A DNA stretch of 6,693 bases from Gammaproteobacteria bacterium (GTDB lineage: Bacteria; Pseudomonadota; Gammaproteobacteria; Granulosicoccales; Granulosicoccaceae), in assembly GCA_019634245.1 (NCBI GenBank), contig JAHQVR010000244.1:1-6693 (forward strand), given 5' to 3'. Shown here in pieces: positions 5,655-6,693 of the stretch (positions within the stretch are counted from its first letter, which is position 1; the number at the start of each line of letters is the position of its first letter). Both the position numbers and the translations under genes were made by a program. Below the pieces are notes generated by a model. The model was not told the DNA's origin. It saw only the letters and a program-made list of their open reading frames with translations, and ran no database searches.

Positions 5655-6693
5655 GTGAGCACAACAACCCATCAGTTTGACGCGATTCACCGACTTGAGT
5701 CGAACGTACGCGGCTACAGCCGATCCTTTCCCACTGTATTCAACACAGCATTGAATGCCAAATTACAAGATACCAGTGGTAGAGAATACATCGACTTTCT
5801 CGCAGGTGCCGGCACGCTAAACTATGGCCATAACAACCCAAACGTAAAGCAGGCCTTAATAGAACACTTACAGGCTGATGGGTTGATGCACGGACTCGAC
5901 CTAGCCTCAACGGCAAAAATTGAATTTCTCGAAACCCTAGATTCAGTCATACTCAAACCGCGCCACTTGGACTACCGCGTTCAATTCACTGGCCCAACAG
6001 GTGCCAATGCGGTGGAAGCAGCCATCAAACTCGCTCGTAAGGCAAAAAAACGCTCACACATAATTAGTTTTACTAATGCTTATCACGGTCACAGCCTGGG
6101 TGCGTTGAGCTTGACTGGAAATCAGTACTATCACGATGAACACTATGGCGCCCACTCCAATGTCAGTTTTATGCCTTTTGATAACTACTTTCGCGATGGT
6201 GCCGATACAGCTGCCCAGCTCAGAACACTGCTAAACGATGGAAGCAGTGGAATTCCTCTGCCAGCTGCCATTATTCTCGAAACCGTACAGGCAGAAGGCG
6301 GCATCAATGTTGCCAGCAATGCATGGTTGCAGGAAATTCGTCGCCTTTGTACCGATCTCGATATCGTACTGATCGTTGATGACATCCAGACAGGGAATGG
6401 GCGCACGGGAGATTTTTTTAGTTTTGAAGCAGCGAATATCATTCCAGATGTGGTGTGCATATCAAAGTCAATCGGTGGTGGACTTCCGTTATCTTTATTG
6501 CTCATTCACTCCAGTCTCGATATATGGCAACCGGGTGAGCACACCGGAACGTTTCGCGGCAATCAGTTAGCCTTTGTAGCTGGTAGCACACTATTAAAGT
6601 TATGGTTGGATGATGATTTTAAATCAACGCTGGCAACGAACTGCGCTGCCGCCGAATCGCAACTACAGGACATTGCTGATCAATTTGAAAACA
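5655..6693 (+). CDS. 2,4-diaminobutyrate transaminase-like class III aminotransferase, EctB/Dat type (3' end outside window)
   Basis: The frame is open from GTG 5655 to the window end (346 complete codons); a TAG at 5631 closes it upstream. It is a class III PLP aminotransferase. YSRSFPTVF (21-29), IDFLAGAGTLNYGHNN (46-61), HGLDLAS (79-85) and GPTGANAVEAAIKLAR (113-128) are near-signature EctB segments. LETVQAEGGINVAS (208-221), IVDDIQTGNGRTG (240-252, D242 for the PLP ring), SKSIGGGLPL (270-279, PLP lysine K271) and GTFRGN (298-303) complete the active site. These enzymes transfer an amino group from glutamate to aspartate semialdehyde, giving L-2,4-diaminobutyrate, the first step of ectoine synthesis and a step in some siderophore and lipopeptide pathways. 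IGGGLPL is closer to the Dat/PvdH/RhbA branch, whereas ectoine EctB usually has a longer SGYGLP-like loop. No ectA precedes it; ectC cannot be excluded downstream. GTG gives the usual leader length, with a weak ribosome site (CGGA near 5641). Confidence 0.9.
   Translation, partial: MSTTTHQFDAIHRLESNVRGYSRSFPTVFNTALNAKLQDTSGREYIDFLAGAGTLNYGHNNPNVKQALIEHLQADGLMHGLDLASTAKIEFLETLDSVILKPRHLDYRVQFTGPTGANAVEAAIKLARKAKKRSHIISFTNAYHGHSLGALSLTGNQYYHDEHYGAHSNVSFMPFDNYFRDGADTAAQLRTLLNDGSSGIPLPAAIILETVQAEGGINVASNAWLQEIRRLCTDLDIVLIVDDIQTGNGRTGDFFSFEAANIIPDVVCISKSIGGGLPLSLLLIHSSLDIWQPGEHTGTFRGNQLAFVAGSTLLKLWLDDDFKSTLATNCAAAESQLQDIADQFEN

Noticed and set aside
6185..6505. 106-codon open frame on the minus strand
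   Set aside because: It lies wholly inside the class III aminotransferase gene, whose protein matches its family throughout. The antisense translation has no recognisable features.

Overview
The window carries six protein-coding genes, all on the + strand. The first and last run off the window edges. The dense same-strand packing, mid-range base composition and protein families fit a proteobacterium, most likely a gammaproteobacterium. That is an impression from the sequence and not a taxonomic assignment. I see no rRNA, tRNA, CRISPR array, insertion sequence or transposase.

Region 1 (1-2712) is a tight four-gene cluster that looks like one transcription unit. It holds the C-terminal part of a cyclase-family metal hydrolase, a short-chain dehydrogenase/reductase (SDR) whose start overlaps the hydrolase by 8 bases, a 3-hydroxyacyl-CoA-dehydrogenase-family oxidoreductase that begins 4 bases after the SDR, and a small single-domain cupin 28 bases further on. 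A hydrolase plus two NAD(P)-dependent alcohol dehydrogenases suggests stepwise breakdown of a small cyclic or acylated substrate. The substrate cannot be read from the sequence. The cupin has lost the usual metal-binding residues.

Region 2 (2713-6693) has a different character: a DegT/DnrJ/EryC1/StrS-type PLP aminotransferase, a multi-pass oligosaccharide-flippase-like membrane protein, and a class III PLP aminotransferase closely resembling the 2,4-diaminobutyrate transaminases (EctB of ectoine synthesis and the Dat/PvdH/RhbA group). The first two families are typical of surface polysaccharide or glycoconjugate loci. The diaminobutyrate transaminase fits either a compatible-solute pathway or a pathway that supplies diaminobutyrate to a natural product. 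No ectA or ectC is visible, but the window ends inside this gene.

Two gene starts need care. The flippase most likely starts at a CTG at 4107 with a well-spaced GAGG ribosome binding site, so a TTG-based call at 4140 would clip its N-terminus. The DegT-type gene has a TTG (2770) and an ATG (2815) as candidates, neither with a good ribosome binding site. All gene-free gaps are about 100 bases or shorter.
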